NCBI RefSeq assembly: GCF_019956415.1
Contig: NZ_JAHBDK010000024.1
Location: 1-64,000 of the forward strand
Direction: 5' to 3'
Length of the DNA: 64,000 bases
Source: Pseudomonas sp. GL-B-19
Lineage (GTDB): Bacteria > Pseudomonadota > Gammaproteobacteria > Pseudomonadales > Pseudomonadaceae
Within the stretch, counting starts at the first letter, position 1, and each line of letters starts with the position of its first letter. Shown here in pieces: positions 9,906 to 19,396 of the stretch. The notes beneath the pieces were generated by a model. The model was not told the origin of the DNA and ran no database searches. It saw only the letters and a program-made list of their open reading frames with translations. Made by a program: the position numbers and the translations under genes.

Positions 9906-10553
9906 ATGACTACCCAACGTCACTACTCGCCGATTGACCGTCTTCTGCTGCAAGCCGACGCCGCCATGCGCACCCTGTTGCCCTTCAGTGGCCAGCCCTA
10001 CCGTCCGTCTCCGGCCATCGTTCAGCCCGATGCGAAATTGAGCGATGAAGACACCCGGCACGTTGCCGGCCTGATGCGCATCAACCATACCGGCGAAGTC
10101 TGTGCTCAGGCGCTGTATCAAGGGCAAGCCCTGACTGCCAAGCTCCCGCATGTGCGTGCTGCCATGGAGCATGCTGCCGAAGAAGAGATCGACCATTTGG
10201 TGTGGTGCGAGCAACGCATTCACCAGTTGGGCAGTCACACCAGCATTCTCAATCCGCTGTTTTATGGCATGTCGTTCGGGATTGGCGCGGTGGCCGGGTT
10301 GATCAGCGACAAAGTCAGCCTGGGGTTCGTTGCCGCCACTGAACATCAAGTGTGCAAGCACTTGAATGAACACCTTGAGCAATTGCCGGCGGAAGACGAA
10401 AAGTCCCGGGCGATTCTTGAGCAGATGCGTATTGATGAAGAACATCACGCGGAAAGTGCGCTGGATGCCGGAGGGTTCCGTTTTCCGGCTCCGGTGAAGT
10501 TCGGGATGAGTCTGATGGCCAAGGTAATGACCAAGAGTACTTATCGGATCTGA
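9906..10553 (+). CDS. coq7: 2-polyprenyl-3-methyl-6-methoxy-1,4-benzoquinone monooxygenase (ubiquinone hydroxylase)
   Basis: Di-iron hydroxylase carrying out the last ring hydroxylation of ubiquinone synthesis at the inner membrane. The 215-residue protein shows both four-helix-bundle iron motifs: [12 protein letters not shown] and [10 protein letters not shown] in the first half, and [13 protein letters not shown] (residues about 178-190) in the second. A GGAGG ribosome site lies 5 bases upstream. It ends at a REP palindrome and a shared terminator. Confidence 0.93.
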   Translation: MTTQRHYSPIDRLLLQADAAMRTLLPFSGQPYRPSPAIVQPDAKLSDEDTRHVAGLMRINHTGEVCAQALYQGQALTAKLPHVRAAMEHAAEEEIDHLVWCEQRIHQLGSHTSILNPLFYGMSFGIGAVAGLISDKVSLGFVAATEHQVCKHLNEHLEQLPAEDEKSRAILEQMRIDEEHHAESALDAGGFRFPAPVKFGMSLMAKVMTKSTYRI

Positions 10554-10568
10554 CCTCAGGGGCTTTTC

Positions 10569-10634
10569 GTAGGAGCATGGCTTGCCCGCGATGGCGATCT
10601 CCAGGACGTTATCGCGGGCAAGCCTTGCTCCTAC
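10569..10634. repeat. REP inverted pair (GTAGGAGC family)
   Basis: Imperfect palindrome running GTAGGAGC ATGGCTTGCCCGCGAT and back to ATCGCGGGCAAGCC TTGCTCCTAC. It belongs to the same repeat family as 24545-24632 and 27111-27176. It lies between coq7 and the OsmC gene. Confidence 0.8.
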
Positions 10635-10654
10635 AAAGGTTTTGCGACAGACAT

Positions 10655-10690
10655 AAAAAAGGCGACTGCCGTGAGGGAGTCGCCTTTTTT
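10655..10690. terminator. Bidirectional terminator between coq7 and the OsmC-family gene
   Basis: AAAAAAGGCGACT / AGTCGCCTTTTTT stem-loop with T-tracts on both sides, placed between two convergent genes. Confidence 0.85.
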
Positions 10691-10699
10691 GTGCCTGAC

Positions 10700-11122
10700 T
10701 CAACCGAGTTCGATGATCTCGTAATCGTGGGTAATCGCCACGCCTGCCGCACCCAACATGATCGAGGCCGAGCAGTACTTCTCTGCCGACAACTCGATGG
10801 CGCGCTTGACCTGGGCTTCTTTCAGCCCACGCCCCTTGACCACGAAATGCATGTGAATCTTGGTGAAGACTTTAGGGTCCTCGGTCGCACGCTCGGCTTC
10901 GAGGAAGGCTTCGCAGCTTTCGACGGCCTGACGGGACTTCTTGAGGATGCTGACCACGTCGAAGTTGCTGCAACCGCCGACACCGAGCAGGAGCATTTCC
11001 ATCGGCCGGACACCCAGGTTGCGACCGCCGGCATCGGGCGGACCGTCCATGACCACCACGTGACCGCTGCCGGATTCACCGAGGAACATGGCTTCGCCAG
11101 CCCATTGGATGCGTGCCTTCAT
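10700..11122 (-). CDS. OsmC family peroxiredoxin-like protein
   Basis: A 140-residue OsmC/Ohr-fold protein of the YhfA subgroup. The first redox cysteine is in LLGVGGCSNFDVV (near residue 49) and the second in SAEKYCSASIML (near 116), the two positions that reduce organic hydroperoxides in OsmC/Ohr proteins. The ATG at 11122 has GGAG eight bases upstream; the TTG two codons earlier is too close to that site. It is divergent from vfr. In PAO1 speD sits between this gene and coq7 (from memory), and it is absent here. Confidence 0.85.
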   Translation of the reverse strand: MKARIQWAGEAMFLGESGSGHVVVMDGPPDAGGRNLGVRPMEMLLLGVGGCSNFDVVSILKKSRQAVESCEAFLEAERATEDPKVFTKIHMHFVVKGRGLKEAQVKRAIELSAEKYCSASIMLGAAGVAITHDYEIIELG

Positions 11123-11358
11123 CGCCAAGACTCCACTGTCTAAAAAAGGGTCGCCAGCTTAGCACAGGGCCTTTGATTGACAGCGTCTCACCTTCCTAGG
11201 ACGCAAGTGCCAACACCGTAGGTAAATTCTCAAATCTTGTAGGAAGTGTCTGTTAAGCTGGCGCCAACTCACTGGCGCATGGCCAGCTTTGCATAGACCG
11301 TTGTCGGCGACTCACAAGAAAACCAACACACACCGTGAAGTCTTTTCGGGATACAACC

Positions 11359-12003
11359 ATGGTTGCTATTACCCCAGTACCCAAAATCAAAAACCTCGAC
11401 AAGCTGTTGATGCATTGCCAGCGCCGTCGCTATGCGGCCAAGAGCAACATTATTTGTGCGGGCGATCGCTCGGAAACACTGTTCTTCATTATCAAAGGCT
11501 CGGTCACGATCCTGATCGAGGATGACGACGGTCGTGAAATGATCATCGCCTACCTGAACGCCGGGGACTTTTTCGGGGAGTTGGGCCTGTTCGAACAGGC
11601 CGGACTGGAACAGGCACGCAGCGCCTGGGTCCGCGCGAAGATCGAATGCGAGGTCGCGGAAATCAGCTACGCGAAATTCCGTGAGCTGTCCCAGCAAGAT
11701 CCAGACATTCTTTACGTCCTCAGCGGACAAATCGCACAACGTCTGCGCAACACCACGCGCAAGGTCGGTGACCTGGCGTTCTTCGACGTGACAGGTCGCG
11801 TCGCCCGTTGCCTGATGGAACTGTGCAAGCAGCCGGACGCGATGACCCACCCGGACGGCATGCAAATCAAAGTGACCCGCCAGGAGATCGGCCGGATTGT
11901 CGGTTGCTCGCGTGAAATGGTCGGTCGCGTGCTTAAGGATCTGGAAGAACGCAACCTGGTGGACGTCAAAGGTAAGACCATGGTGGTCTTCGGTACGCGC
12001 TAA
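11359..12003 (+). CDS. vfr: cAMP-responsive transcription regulator Vfr (CRP homologue)
   Basis: Homodimeric CRP/FNR-family activator that in Pseudomonas responds to cAMP and controls virulence and twitching genes. The 214-residue protein has the cyclic-nucleotide-binding domain (about 20-120, with FFGELGLF and the RSAWVRAK phosphate cassette) and a C-terminal HTH (about 170-200, [17 protein letters not shown]). The chosen start MVAITPVPK matches the known Vfr N-terminus; an in-frame ATG 24 bases upstream adds eight residues. Its stop overlaps by 4 bases the end of the convergent lipoate-ligase-like gene. Confidence 0.93.
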   Translation: MVAITPVPKIKNLDKLLMHCQRRRYAAKSNIICAGDRSETLFFIIKGSVTILIEDDDGREMIIAYLNAGDFFGELGLFEQAGLEQARSAWVRAKIECEVAEISYAKFRELSQQDPDILYVLSGQIAQRLRNTTRKVGDLAFFDVTGRVARCLMELCKQPDAMTHPDGMQIKVTRQEIGRIVGCSREMVGRVLKDLEERNLVDVKGKTMVVFGTR

Positions 12004-12701
12004 GCCTTGAACATGTCTGCCAGCAACTGGCGATAAAGCGCATCGAGCCGCCCGAGCGCATCGGGCGCGGCAAACTTCTCATGCAGGGCGATGTGGCTTT
12101 CGGCGCGAACGCGCTGCTCCAGACCGCAGGCTTCATTGAAGCGATTGACCGCCGCTACCATCGATTCGCGCTCGTTATCCAGCAACAATGCACCGTGCAC
12201 CAACCCGACCGGGCGCGTGCCACCCTTGCTTTGGCGCCAGCGTTGAGCGGTACCGACCATCTTGCGGCCATCAAGGTTGACGTTGAAACGGCCATCGCAG
12301 AATGCGCCATCGATTTCGCCGAGGGACGACACTCCGCCGAGCTCATCCAGCAACTGGCAGATCGGATCGCAGAGTCGGCGATAGGCGGTTTCGATCCGGT
12401 TCTGATCACCTTCGCTGCGTGGTGGCGCGTAGACCAGTGCGATGTTGATGGTTGATGCCGATTGCGGCACCGGTTCGCCACCGGTTTCACGCAATAGGAC
12501 CGGCCAACCGGCAGCGGCTGAAACTTCGCAGGCCGCATCGAAACCGGGTAGGCGATTCAAGCGCCGGGGCATGACCAGGGCGCGGTCATTGGGTTGCCAG
12601 AACAGCAGACCAAATTCAGCGTCGTCGGCACAGACCGACGCCAACAGATCCTGTTCGGCTTGCAGGCCGGCTTCGACAGTCAAAGAGACGATTGAGGTCA
12701 T
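12000..12701 (-). CDS. Lipoate-protein ligase A family protein with degenerate motif
   Basis: A 233-residue protein of the BPL/LplA catalytic fold, which normally transfers lipoate or octanoate to carrier lysines. The catalytic lysine motif is retained (K147 in [10 protein letters not shown]), as are VYAPP and the hydrophobic core [10 protein letters not shown]. The usual RRxxGGG substrate loop is instead LRETGGEPV (residues 70-78), missing one arginine and one glycine. It lacks the C-terminal accessory domain of E. coli LplA. Activity is therefore uncertain: it may be a specialised octanoyl/lipoyl transferase. It converges on vfr with a 4-base overlap and no terminator between. Confidence 0.7.
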   Translation of the reverse strand: MTSIVSLTVEAGLQAEQDLLASVCADDAEFGLLFWQPNDRALVMPRRLNRLPGFDAACEVSAAAGWPVLLRETGGEPVPQSASTINIALVYAPPRSEGDQNRIETAYRRLCDPICQLLDELGGVSSLGEIDGAFCDGRFNVNLDGRKMVGTAQRWRQSKGGTRPVGLVHGALLLDNERESMVAAVNRFNEACGLEQRVRAESHIALHEKFAAPDALGRLDALYRQLLADMFKA

Positions 12702-12745
12702 TAGGTATTCCGTTGGACAGGAAGTCTATGGTGTTACTTATGCCG

Positions 12746-12824
12746 CCATCGCGAGCAGGCTCGCTCCCACATTGGATCTGCGGTGCCAGTAGATCTCCTG
12801 TGGGAGCGAGCTTGCTCGCGATGG
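12746..12824. repeat. REPIN (CGAGCAGGCTCGCTCCCAC family)
   Basis: Two inverted REP units: ATCGCGAGCAGGCTCGCTCCCAC and GTGGGAGCGAGCTTGCTCGCGAT, separated by about 30 bases. It lies between trpC and the lipoate-ligase-like gene and may end or protect the trpGDC transcript. Confidence 0.85.
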
Positions 12825-12846
12825 GGTCGACTCGGTCTGGAAGTAA

Positions 12847-13683
12847 TCAGTCGAGTGTAGAACCACTCACCGCAGTACCGCGCTCCGGGAAGAACAGACG
12901 TTGCAACTCGGTCCCCGGGCTTTCGGCGCGCATGAACGCCTCGCCAACCAGGAACGCATAAACGTCGCTGATTTCCATCAGCTCGACATCGGCGCGGTTG
13001 AGGATGCCACTTTCGGTAATCACCAGACGATCACGAGGGATGCGCGGCAAAAGGTCGAGTGTGGTTTCCAGGCTGACATCGAAGGTGTGCAGGTTGCGGT
13101 TGTTGATGCCGACCAGCGGTGTGTCGAGGGTTTTCAAGGCCCGCTCCAGCTCGTCGCCGTCGTGAACTTCCACCAGCACATCGAGGCCGACACTTTTTGC
13201 CACGGCAGCCAGTTCGGCCATTTTCACGTCATCCAGCGCGGAGACGATCAACAACACGCAATCGGCACCCAGCGCCCGCGCTTCGACGATCTGGTAAGGA
13301 TCGATCATGAAGTCCTTGCGGATCACTGGCAGTTTGCACGCCGCCCGAGCCTGTTGCAGATACGCATCGGCGCCCTGGAAATAATCGATATCGGTCAACA
13401 CTGACAAACACGTCGCGCCGCCTTTTTCATAGCTCTTGGCGATGTCGGCAGGAACGAAGTTCTCGCGGATCACGCCCTTGCTCGGCGAGGCTTTTTTGAT
13501 TTCTGCAATCACCGCCGGCTGCTTGAGCTTGGCTTGCGCCAACAACGCCTGGGCAAAACCACGGGGTGCATCGGCCGCCTTGGCCAGACTTTCCAGCTCG
13601 GCCAGGCTCACACGAGCGCTACGCTCGGCGACTTCCTGGACCTTGCGCGCCAGAATGTTTTCCAGAACCGTCGGTACACTCAT
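12847..13683 (-). CDS. trpC: Indole-3-glycerol phosphate synthase
   Basis: TIM-barrel enzyme that closes the indole ring from CdRP in tryptophan synthesis. The 278-residue monofunctional protein has the N-terminal [13 protein letters not shown] helix, the catalytic Lys in [13 protein letters not shown] (near 60), the Glu/Lys pair in [14 protein letters not shown] (near 115) and the phosphate loop [10 protein letters not shown]. It is the last gene of trpG-trpD-trpC and overlaps trpD by 4 bases, indicating translational coupling. Confidence 0.96.
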   Translation of the reverse strand: MSVPTVLENILARKVQEVAERSARVSLAELESLAKAADAPRGFAQALLAQAKLKQPAVIAEIKKASPSKGVIRENFVPADIAKSYEKGGATCLSVLTDIDYFQGADAYLQQARAACKLPVIRKDFMIDPYQIVEARALGADCVLLIVSALDDVKMAELAAVAKSVGLDVLVEVHDGDELERALKTLDTPLVGINNRNLHTFDVSLETTLDLLPRIPRDRLVITESGILNRADVELMEISDVYAFLVGEAFMRAESPGTELQRLFFPERGTAVSGSTLD

Positions 13684-14729
13684 CCTTCATTCTCCACTTT
13701 GAATACCGCGGTAAATGCACCCAACTCCTCCAGTTTCTCCCGAGCGAGGCCTGTGTGCAGCGCATCGTGCGCCAGGGCAACGCCTTCTTTCAAACTGGTT
13801 GCATGGTCGGCGGCGTACAGCGCGGCACCGGCATTGAGCATAATCATCTCGGCGGCTTTCTGACCGCTTTCGGTTTTGCGTTTGCCCAAGGCATCACGTA
13901 TCAGCTCCAACGAGGCCTCCGGGCTTTCAACTGCCAGCCCGTGCAGGCTCTGGCTCTTCATGCCCAGGTCTTCTGGCTCGACCCAATACTCGGTGATCTG
14001 GTCGTTCTTCAATTCCGCCACAAAGGTCGGCGCGGCCAGGCTGAATTCGTCCAGGCCATCCTTCGAATGCACTACCAGCACGTGCTTGCTGCCCAATCGC
14101 TGCAGGACTTCGGCCAATGGCCGGCACAACGCGTGGTTGAACACGCCCACCACCTGATGCTTCACACCGGCCGGATTCGTAAGCGGGCCGAGCATGTTGA
14201 ACAGGGTACGCAGGCCAAGCTCCTTGCGCGGACCGGCGGCGTACTTCATCGCACGGTGGTGAGTCTGGGCGAACATGAAACCGATGCCGACGTTGTCGAT
14301 GCAACGAGCCACCTGAACCGGCGTCAGATTCAGGTAGATGCCCGCCGCCTCCAGCAAATCGGCGCTGCCGCTTTTGCCCGACACCGCACGGTTACCGTGT
14401 TTGGCCACGGTACAACCAGCCGCTGCAACAACGAAGGACGAAGCAGTCGACACGTTGAAAATGTTGGCACCGTCACCGCCGGTTCCGACCACATCAACCA
14501 CGCCGTCGAGGGTCTTGAGTTCGACCTTGTCCGCCAGCTCGCGCATGACCGACACGGCGCCGACGATTTCGTCGATGCTTTCACTCTTCATGCGCATGGC
14601 CATCATGAATGCACCGATCTGCGCATCCGTGCATTGGCCGGTCATGATCTCGCGCATCACATCGCGCATCTCATCGGTGCTGAGGTCGAGGTGATCGACG
14701 ATACGGCCCAGGGCTGTCTTGATATTCAT
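13680..14729 (-). CDS. trpD: Anthranilate phosphoribosyltransferase
   Basis: Transfers phosphoribose from PRPP to anthranilate. The 349-residue protein has the PRPP motif [16 protein letters not shown] (near 80), [18 protein letters not shown] (near 107) and [12 protein letters not shown]. It is a separate gene, not fused to trpG as in enteric bacteria. It lies 9 bases after trpG and overlaps trpC. Confidence 0.96.
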   Translation of the reverse strand: MNIKTALGRIVDHLDLSTDEMRDVMREIMTGQCTDAQIGAFMMAMRMKSESIDEIVGAVSVMRELADKVELKTLDGVVDVVGTGGDGANIFNVSTASSFVVAAAGCTVAKHGNRAVSGKSGSADLLEAAGIYLNLTPVQVARCIDNVGIGFMFAQTHHRAMKYAAGPRKELGLRTLFNMLGPLTNPAGVKHQVVGVFNHALCRPLAEVLQRLGSKHVLVVHSKDGLDEFSLAAPTFVAELKNDQITEYWVEPEDLGMKSQSLHGLAVESPEASLELIRDALGKRKTESGQKAAEMIMLNAGAALYAADHATSLKEGVALAHDALHTGLAREKLEELGAFTAVFKVENEG

Positions 14730-14738
14730 GAAAAGTCC

Positions 14739-15332
14739 TTAGCGCGTGCCGCCGGTTTGTTTGAGGAAGTTCGCGAACAGCTCGTGGCCCTGCTCGGTGA
14801 GAATCGACTCGGGGTGGAACTGCACGCCTTCGATGTTCAGTGTCTTGTGGCGCAAGCCCATGATCTCGTCGACCGAACCGTCTTCAAGCTGGGTCCAGGC
14901 GGTGAGCTCCAGGCAATCTGGCAGGGTTTCACGCTTGACGATCAGCGAATGATAGCGCGTCACCGTCAGCGGGCGATTCAGGCCTTCGAATACGCCCTTG
15001 TCCTCGTGGAATACCGGGCTAGTCTTTCCGTGCATCACTTGACGGGCGCGAACCACATCACCGCCAAAGGCCTGGCCGATGGACTGGTGACCGAGGCAGA
15101 CGCCAAGAATCGGCAGTTTGCCGGCGAAATGCTTGATCGCTTCAATCGAGATGCCGGCTTCGGTCGGGGTGCAAGGACCGGGGGACACCACGATGCGCTC
15201 TGGGTTGAGGGCTTCGATTTCAGCGATGGTCAGTTCATCGTTGCGCACGACTTTGACCTGGGAGCCGAGCTCACCGAGGTACTGCACAACGTTGTAGGTA
15301 AAGGAATCGTAGTTATCGATCATCAGCAACAT
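14739..15332 (-). CDS. trpG: Anthranilate synthase component II (glutamine amidotransferase)
   Basis: Supplies ammonia from glutamine to TrpE. The 197-residue class I amidotransferase has the nucleophile cysteine in [15 protein letters not shown] (near residue 79) and the catalytic His-Glu in [13 protein letters not shown] (near 170). The oxyanion motif VVSPGPCTP is present. It is first in trpGDC. A 168-base gap upstream separates it from a short Trp-rich reading frame (15500-15586) that looks like an attenuation leader. Confidence 0.95.
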   Translation of the reverse strand: MLLMIDNYDSFTYNVVQYLGELGSQVKVVRNDELTIAEIEALNPERIVVSPGPCTPTEAGISIEAIKHFAGKLPILGVCLGHQSIGQAFGGDVVRARQVMHGKTSPVFHEDKGVFEGLNRPLTVTRYHSLIVKRETLPDCLELTAWTQLEDGSVDEIMGLRHKTLNIEGVQFHPESILTEQGHELFANFLKQTGGTR

Positions 15333-15476
15333 GGCGTTTAGAACCTCTTGAATTCACTGACTTTAAAGATGGCCTTCGAATGATTTACCCGCAGCGCGCT
15401 GCGCTTTGTCAGGTGCTGGAGTAGCGCCAGCAAAGCGGCATTTCAAACAGGTAAAGAAGGCAAAGCGGGTACAAGT

Positions 15477-15489
15477 CCGGCGGGGCCGG
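15477..15489 (-). promoter_or_regulatory. Stem-loop behind the trpG leader peptide
   Basis: CCGGC-CCC-GCCGG on the minus strand, 10 bases after the leader stop codon. A related stem (GCCGG / CCGGC) follows the trpE leader at 19373-19386, so the pair seems to be part of a duplicated regulatory module. Confidence 0.45.
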
Positions 15490-15499
15490 CAAAAAGAAT

Positions 15500-15586
15500 T
15501 CAGGCGCGCCAACGCCAGCGGGCATGTGCCTTGATGACTTGATCCAGGAGTTTACTGATGATCAACACGGGGAAGGTCTCATTCAT
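15500..15586 (-). CDS. Putative trpGDC leader peptide (Trp-rich tail)
   Basis: Short reading frame of 28 codons from the ATG at 15586, ending in ...QVIKAHARWRWRA then stop, with two Trp codons two positions apart. In-frame GTG and TTG codons give shorter options; none has a clear ribosome site. The last seven residues are identical to the end of the frame ahead of trpE, and the last 24 bases are identical. Attenuation of both trpE and trpGDC has been described in P. putida, as I recall. Translation stalling on the Trp codons would then control trpG, trpD and trpC. Confidence 0.6.
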   Translation of the reverse strand: MNETFPVLIISKLLDQVIKAHARWRWRA

Positions 15587-15746
15587 ACGTCCGGGCACAG
15601 TAACTTAGCCGGGCAGAGCGTGCAATATGGCCGGAGCCACAGCTCGCGAAACAATCAAAGGCTGCGCGACGGATGGCAAAAGGCCGGAAGTTTTTGGTAC
15701 TGTCGTTTCGTTAACTAAAACAATAAATAAATAAACGGACTTGCTC

Positions 15747-17657
15747 ATGATCAGACAGACGTTGTTTGTACCGCTCGCAGGATGCTTGCTTGCAATGGCC
15801 TGCGCCCAGGCGAATGCCGCGCCTAATCCTTACACCAGTTTCGTCGTCTTCGGCGACAGCCTCAATGACGCCGGGACCTTTGCCGACACCGGCGGACCTG
15901 CCGGGGCCACGGAACGCTTCACCAACCGGACGGGGCCGGTTTATCTGGATGGCAGCGGCGAAGTCCGCTCGCTCAACTCCACGCAAATACTGGGTGGAAA
16001 GCTGGGGTACTCGGCGGACCAGACCGCGTCATCGAGTTCAGCGGTACGCGCCAGCAATGGCCAGCCCGATGGTAACAACTGGGCCGTCGGTGGTTATCGC
16101 ACCGATCAGATTCTGGATTCGATCGCCAGTACTGCCGACACCGGCGAACGCACCCGTGCCGGATACCTGCCGTCGAACAACTTCCGTGCCGACCCGAACG
16201 CACTGTATTACCTGTCGGGTGGCGGCAACGACTTCCTGCAAGGACGCGTCACCAGCCTGCCTCAAGCCAGTGCCGCCGCCGACCGACTGGCCGACAGCGT
16301 GCAGACGCTGCAAACCGCCGGCGCCAAATACATCATGGTCTGGCTGCTGCCCGATATCGGCTTTACTCCGGCGTTCAATGGCAAGCCGCTGCAAGCATTC
16401 ACGTCCCAACTCAGCGCCCAGTTCAACACTGAACTGGTCAGCCGACTGCAGAACATCAATGCAGAAATCATCCCGCTCAACATTCCGGTACTGCTCAAAG
16501 AGGCGTTCGCCAACCCGGTGCAGTTTGGCCTGGCCACCGACCAGAACCTGAGCGCCACCTGCTTCAGCGGTAGCAGCTGTACCGAGAACGCCCGTTACGG
16601 TATCAACAGCGCCACACCAGACCCGACCAAGCTGATCTACAACGACTCGGTACACCCGACCGAAGCAGGGCAACGCCTGATCGCCGATTATGCGTATTCG
16701 CTGTTGTCAGCGCCGTGGGAGCTGACGCTACTGCCGCAAATGGCCCAAGGCACACTGCGCTCGCACCAGGATGAACTGCGCAACCAATGGATGGCCGACT
16801 GGGAAAACTGGCAAGGTGTCGGCCAATGGCGAGCCATTGTTGCCGGCGGTGGCCAGCATCAGGATTTTGACGGGCAGGACAGCGTCGTGAGCGCCGATGG
16901 TAACGGGTACAACCTGAACATCGGCGGCAGCTATCGTCTCGACGATGCCTGGCGCGTCGGTGTGGCGGCCGGTTTCTATAACCAGAAACTCGAGGCCGGC
17001 ACTAACGACTCCGACTACAAGCTCAACACTTACCTGGGCACCGCATTCGCCCAGTACCAACAAAATCGCGTGTGGGCTGACGCGGCGTTGACGGGCGGGC
17101 ACCTGGATTACGACAGTCTCAAGCGTAAATTCCAGTTGGGCGTCAACGAGCGCAGCGAAAAAGGCGACACCAGTGGCTACGTCGAGGCCTTCAGCGCTCG
17201 CATCGGTTACGACATCGCACAGCAAGCCAGCAGCCCTTGGCACCTGTCGCCGTTTGTCAGCGCCGATTTCTCCAAGGTAAAAGTCGATGGCTACTCGGAG
17301 CAAGCCAGTGATTCCACAGCGCTGACCTTTGCCGATCAGGAGAGTATTTCCCGACGCCTGGGCTTCGGTTTGCAGGGCAAATACCGGATCACCCCACAAA
17401 CCCAGGTATTCGGCGAAGTGGCTCACGAGCGTGAGTACAACGACGATACCCAAGACGTGACCATCAGCCTCAACAGCCTGCCGAACAATCAGTTCACGCT
17501 GGAAGGCTACACCCCGCAAACCAATCTGAACCGGCTGAATTTGGGAGTTAGCCACAACCTCACCAAGGAACTGGCACTGCGCGCCAGCTACAACATTCGC
17601 AAAGATGACGACTTTACTCAGCAAGGTATTAACGTAGGGGTTGCGCTGGACTTCTAA
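15747..17657 (+). CDS. estP: Autotransporter GDSL esterase (EstA/EstP type)
   Basis: Outer-membrane-anchored lipolytic esterase. The protein has 636 residues: signal peptide 1-24 (cleavage after ANA), GDSL hydrolase passenger (about 28-330), linker, and a C-terminal autotransporter beta-barrel (about 365-636) ending in the usual terminal Phe (VALDF). Catalytic Ser38 is in FGDSLND; D300 and H303 are in [10 protein letters not shown]; the GGGNDF block III motif is present. The ATG at 15747 is preferred to the TTG two codons upstream. P. putida has its EstP at the same trpE-trpG position by memory, whereas PAO1 carries the pyocin cluster there. It is transcribed against both trp operons. Confidence 0.9.
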   Translation: MIRQTLFVPLAGCLLAMACAQANAAPNPYTSFVVFGDSLNDAGTFADTGGPAGATERFTNRTGPVYLDGSGEVRSLNSTQILGGKLGYSADQTASSSSAVRASNGQPDGNNWAVGGYRTDQILDSIASTADTGERTRAGYLPSNNFRADPNALYYLSGGGNDFLQGRVTSLPQASAAADRLADSVQTLQTAGAKYIMVWLLPDIGFTPAFNGKPLQAFTSQLSAQFNTELVSRLQNINAEIIPLNIPVLLKEAFANPVQFGLATDQNLSATCFSGSSCTENARYGINSATPDPTKLIYNDSVHPTEAGQRLIADYAYSLLSAPWELTLLPQMAQGTLRSHQDELRNQWMADWENWQGVGQWRAIVAGGGQHQDFDGQDSVVSADGNGYNLNIGGSYRLDDAWRVGVAAGFYNQKLEAGTNDSDYKLNTYLGTAFAQYQQNRVWADAALTGGHLDYDSLKRKFQLGVNERSEKGDTSGYVEAFSARIGYDIAQQASSPWHLSPFVSADFSKVKVDGYSEQASDSTALTFADQESISRRLGFGLQGKYRITPQTQVFGEVAHEREYNDDTQDVTISLNSLPNNQFTLEGYTPQTNLNRLNLGVSHNLTKELALRASYNIRKDDDFTQQGINVGVALDF

Positions 17658-17666
17658 ATCGCGGGC

Positions 17667-17707
17667 AAAAAAAAACGCGGCGCCCTCACAGGCGCCGCGT
17701 TTTTTTT
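17667..17707 (+). terminator. estP rho-independent terminator
   Basis: Strong stem AAACGCGGCGCC / GGCGCCGCGTTT with a CTCACA loop and eight Ts, starting 10 bases after the estP stop codon. Confidence 0.9.
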
Positions 17708-17723
17708 GGTGTCCGAAAATCCA

Positions 17724-17830
17724 ATGTGGGAGCGAGCCGGCTCCGGGCGGCGTTCCGACGATAGCGGAGTATCAGTCGACTTCAATAGTGAATGTCAGTC
17801 CGTCATCGCGAGCAGGCTCGCTCCCACAGG
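17724..17830. repeat. REPIN, left unit degraded
   Basis: The right REP is intact (ATCGCGAGCAGGCTCGCTCCCAC) and the left unit (GTGGGAGCGAGCCGGCTCC...) has diverged. The 71 bases from 17760 to 17830 match 22286-22356 at about 66 positions, including the non-palindromic centre. It lies between the convergent estP and trpE. Confidence 0.8.
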
Positions 17831-17843
17831 TTTTTGGGTGAGC

Positions 17844-19325
17844 TCATGTGTCCGGGGTTTGTTCGGCCAGCGCCACGGCACGGAACATCGCGCGGCGTTT
17901 GTTCAGGGTTTCTTCCCACTCCAGCGCCGGCACCGAGTCGGCGACGATGCCGCCACCGGCCTGCACATGCAGTTCGCCGTTCTTGATCACTGCGGTACGG
18001 ATTGCGATGGCGGTGTCCATGTTGCCGTTCCAGGCAAAGTAACCGACCGCGCCGCCATAGACGCCACGTTTCACTGGCTCCAATTCGTCGATGATTTCCA
18101 TCGCACGAATCTTCGGTGCGCCCGATAACGTGCCAGCGGGCAGAATCGCCCGCAGCGCGTCCATCGCCGTCAGACCGGCCTTCAACTGCCCGGTGACGTT
18201 GGACACGATGTGCATCACGTTGGAATAACGCTCGATGACCATCTTCTCGGTGAGTTTCACCGAGCCGATTTCCGAGACTCGACCGGTGTCGTTACGACCC
18301 AGGTCGATCAGCATCAAGTGCTCGGCAATTTCCTTGTCGTCGGACAGCAGGTCTTTTTCCAGTGCCAGATCGGCTTCTTCGTTGGCGCCGCGTGGGCGGG
18401 TGCCAGCGATCGGGCGCACGGTAATCAGATTGTCTTCGACCCGCACCAGCACTTCCGGCGAACTGCCGACCACATGGAAGTCGCCGAAGTTGAAGAAGTA
18501 CATATAAGGCGTCGGGTTGAAGCAACGCAGTGCCCGGTACAGATCAATCGGGGCAGCCTTGAAGTCGATCGACATGCGTTGGGACGGCACGACCTGCATA
18601 CAGTCACCGGCCAGGATGTATTCCTTGATGGTGTCGACGGCTTTTTCGTAATCGTCCTGCGTGAAGCTCGAACGGAACACCGGATCAGCCGACTGCTGCT
18701 TGCTGAAATCCAGGCCACGGCGCGGCGTGATCGGCTGGCGGAGCTTTTCCAGCAGTTCTTCCAGACGCTCCAGGCCTTGTTCGAAAGCATCGACCTGCGC
18801 CGGGTCAGCCAGCACAATCGCATGCATCTTGCCGGCGAGGTTGTCGAACACCACTACCGCATCGGAGACCATCAGCAAAATGTCCGGCACGCCTAGTGGA
18901 TCCGGGTTCGGGCATTTGCCCAAACGCTTCTCCACATACCGCACGCAGTCATAACCGAAATACCCCACCAGACCGCCGTTGAAACGCGGCAGACCGGCAA
19001 TGGTCGGCACGTTGTAACGGGCCTTGAAGGTTTCGACGAAGGCCAGCGGGTCTTCAACGTCGTGGCTTTCGGTCTCGATACCGTCGACGGTCACACTGAC
19101 GTGATGGTCATGCACCCGCAGCACGGTGCGGCACGGCAGACCAATGATCGAATAACGGCCCCACTTTTCCCCGCCCTGAACCGATTCCAGCAGGTAGGAG
19201 TTCGGCTCGTCGGCCAGTTTCAGGTAGATCGACAGCGGCGTGTCGAAGTCAGCCAGGGTTTCGCAGGCAAGCGGGATGCGGTTGTAGCCGGCAGCGGCCA
19301 AACGCAGGAATTCTTCGCGGATCAT
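17844..19325 (-). CDS. trpE: Anthranilate synthase component I
   Basis: Chorismate-using large subunit of anthranilate synthase, first committed step to tryptophan, working with TrpG. The 493-residue protein has the feedback-binding segment with LLES ([17 protein letters not shown], near 43-59) and the catalytic chorismate domain (about 220-480) with motifs [22 protein letters not shown] and [18 protein letters not shown] lies 6 bases before the ATG. The stop of gph lies only 71 bases upstream, and the end of gph looks like its attenuation leader. trpGDC is 2.5 kb away, separated by estP. Confidence 0.96.
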   Translation of the reverse strand: MIREEFLRLAAAGYNRIPLACETLADFDTPLSIYLKLADEPNSYLLESVQGGEKWGRYSIIGLPCRTVLRVHDHHVSVTVDGIETESHDVEDPLAFVETFKARYNVPTIAGLPRFNGGLVGYFGYDCVRYVEKRLGKCPNPDPLGVPDILLMVSDAVVVFDNLAGKMHAIVLADPAQVDAFEQGLERLEELLEKLRQPITPRRGLDFSKQQSADPVFRSSFTQDDYEKAVDTIKEYILAGDCMQVVPSQRMSIDFKAAPIDLYRALRCFNPTPYMYFFNFGDFHVVGSSPEVLVRVEDNLITVRPIAGTRPRGANEEADLALEKDLLSDDKEIAEHLMLIDLGRNDTGRVSEIGSVKLTEKMVIERYSNVMHIVSNVTGQLKAGLTAMDALRAILPAGTLSGAPKIRAMEIIDELEPVKRGVYGGAVGYFAWNGNMDTAIAIRTAVIKNGELHVQAGGGIVADSVPALEWEETLNKRRAMFRAVALAEQTPDT

Positions 19326-19372
19326 GGGGTAGCCTCGTGGCTTGAGGGTCTAACGGTCAGGTATGCAAACGC

Positions 19373-19386
19373 GCCGGTACGCCGGC
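19373..19386 (-). promoter_or_regulatory. Stem-loop between the gph/leader stop and trpE
   Basis: Inverted repeat GCCGG-N4-CCGGC starting 10 bases after the gph stop codon. It matches in position and character the stem behind the trpG leader. There is no T-tract, so this could be a pause or antiterminator hairpin rather than a terminator. Confidence 0.45.
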
Positions 19387-19396
19387 CAGGAACAAG

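Larger units (their letters stand above)
15333..15740. other. trpG-estP intergenic region carrying a trp leader
   Basis: A 408-base stretch without a conventional gene. Reading leftward it holds a short Trp-rich reading frame, a CCGGC/GCCGG stem at 15477-15489, and several pairing segments (ACCCGC with GCGGGT, GCTTTG with CAAAGC, and the self-complementary CGCAGCGCGCTGCG near 15391-15404) before trpG. I see no T-tract after these stems, so the terminator form is not settled. On the right, the AT-rich run before 15741 is the likely estP promoter region. Confidence 0.6.

Noticed and set aside
13566..15341. 591-codon plus-strand open frame across trpC-trpD-trpG
   Set aside because: It lies antisense to three clear biosynthetic genes, has His/Arg/Gln-rich composition typical of complement-strand translation in high-GC DNA, and shows no domain.
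15524..15718. 64-codon plus-strand frame between trpG and estP
   Set aside because: No ribosome site, low-complexity polar composition, and it overlaps the opposite-strand trp leader region, which explains the sequence better.
17831..17843. Pyocin or prophage remnant at the trpE-estP junction
   Set aside because: The PAO1 comparison made this likely, but only a REPIN and a terminator lie there; there is no phage-like coding sequence.
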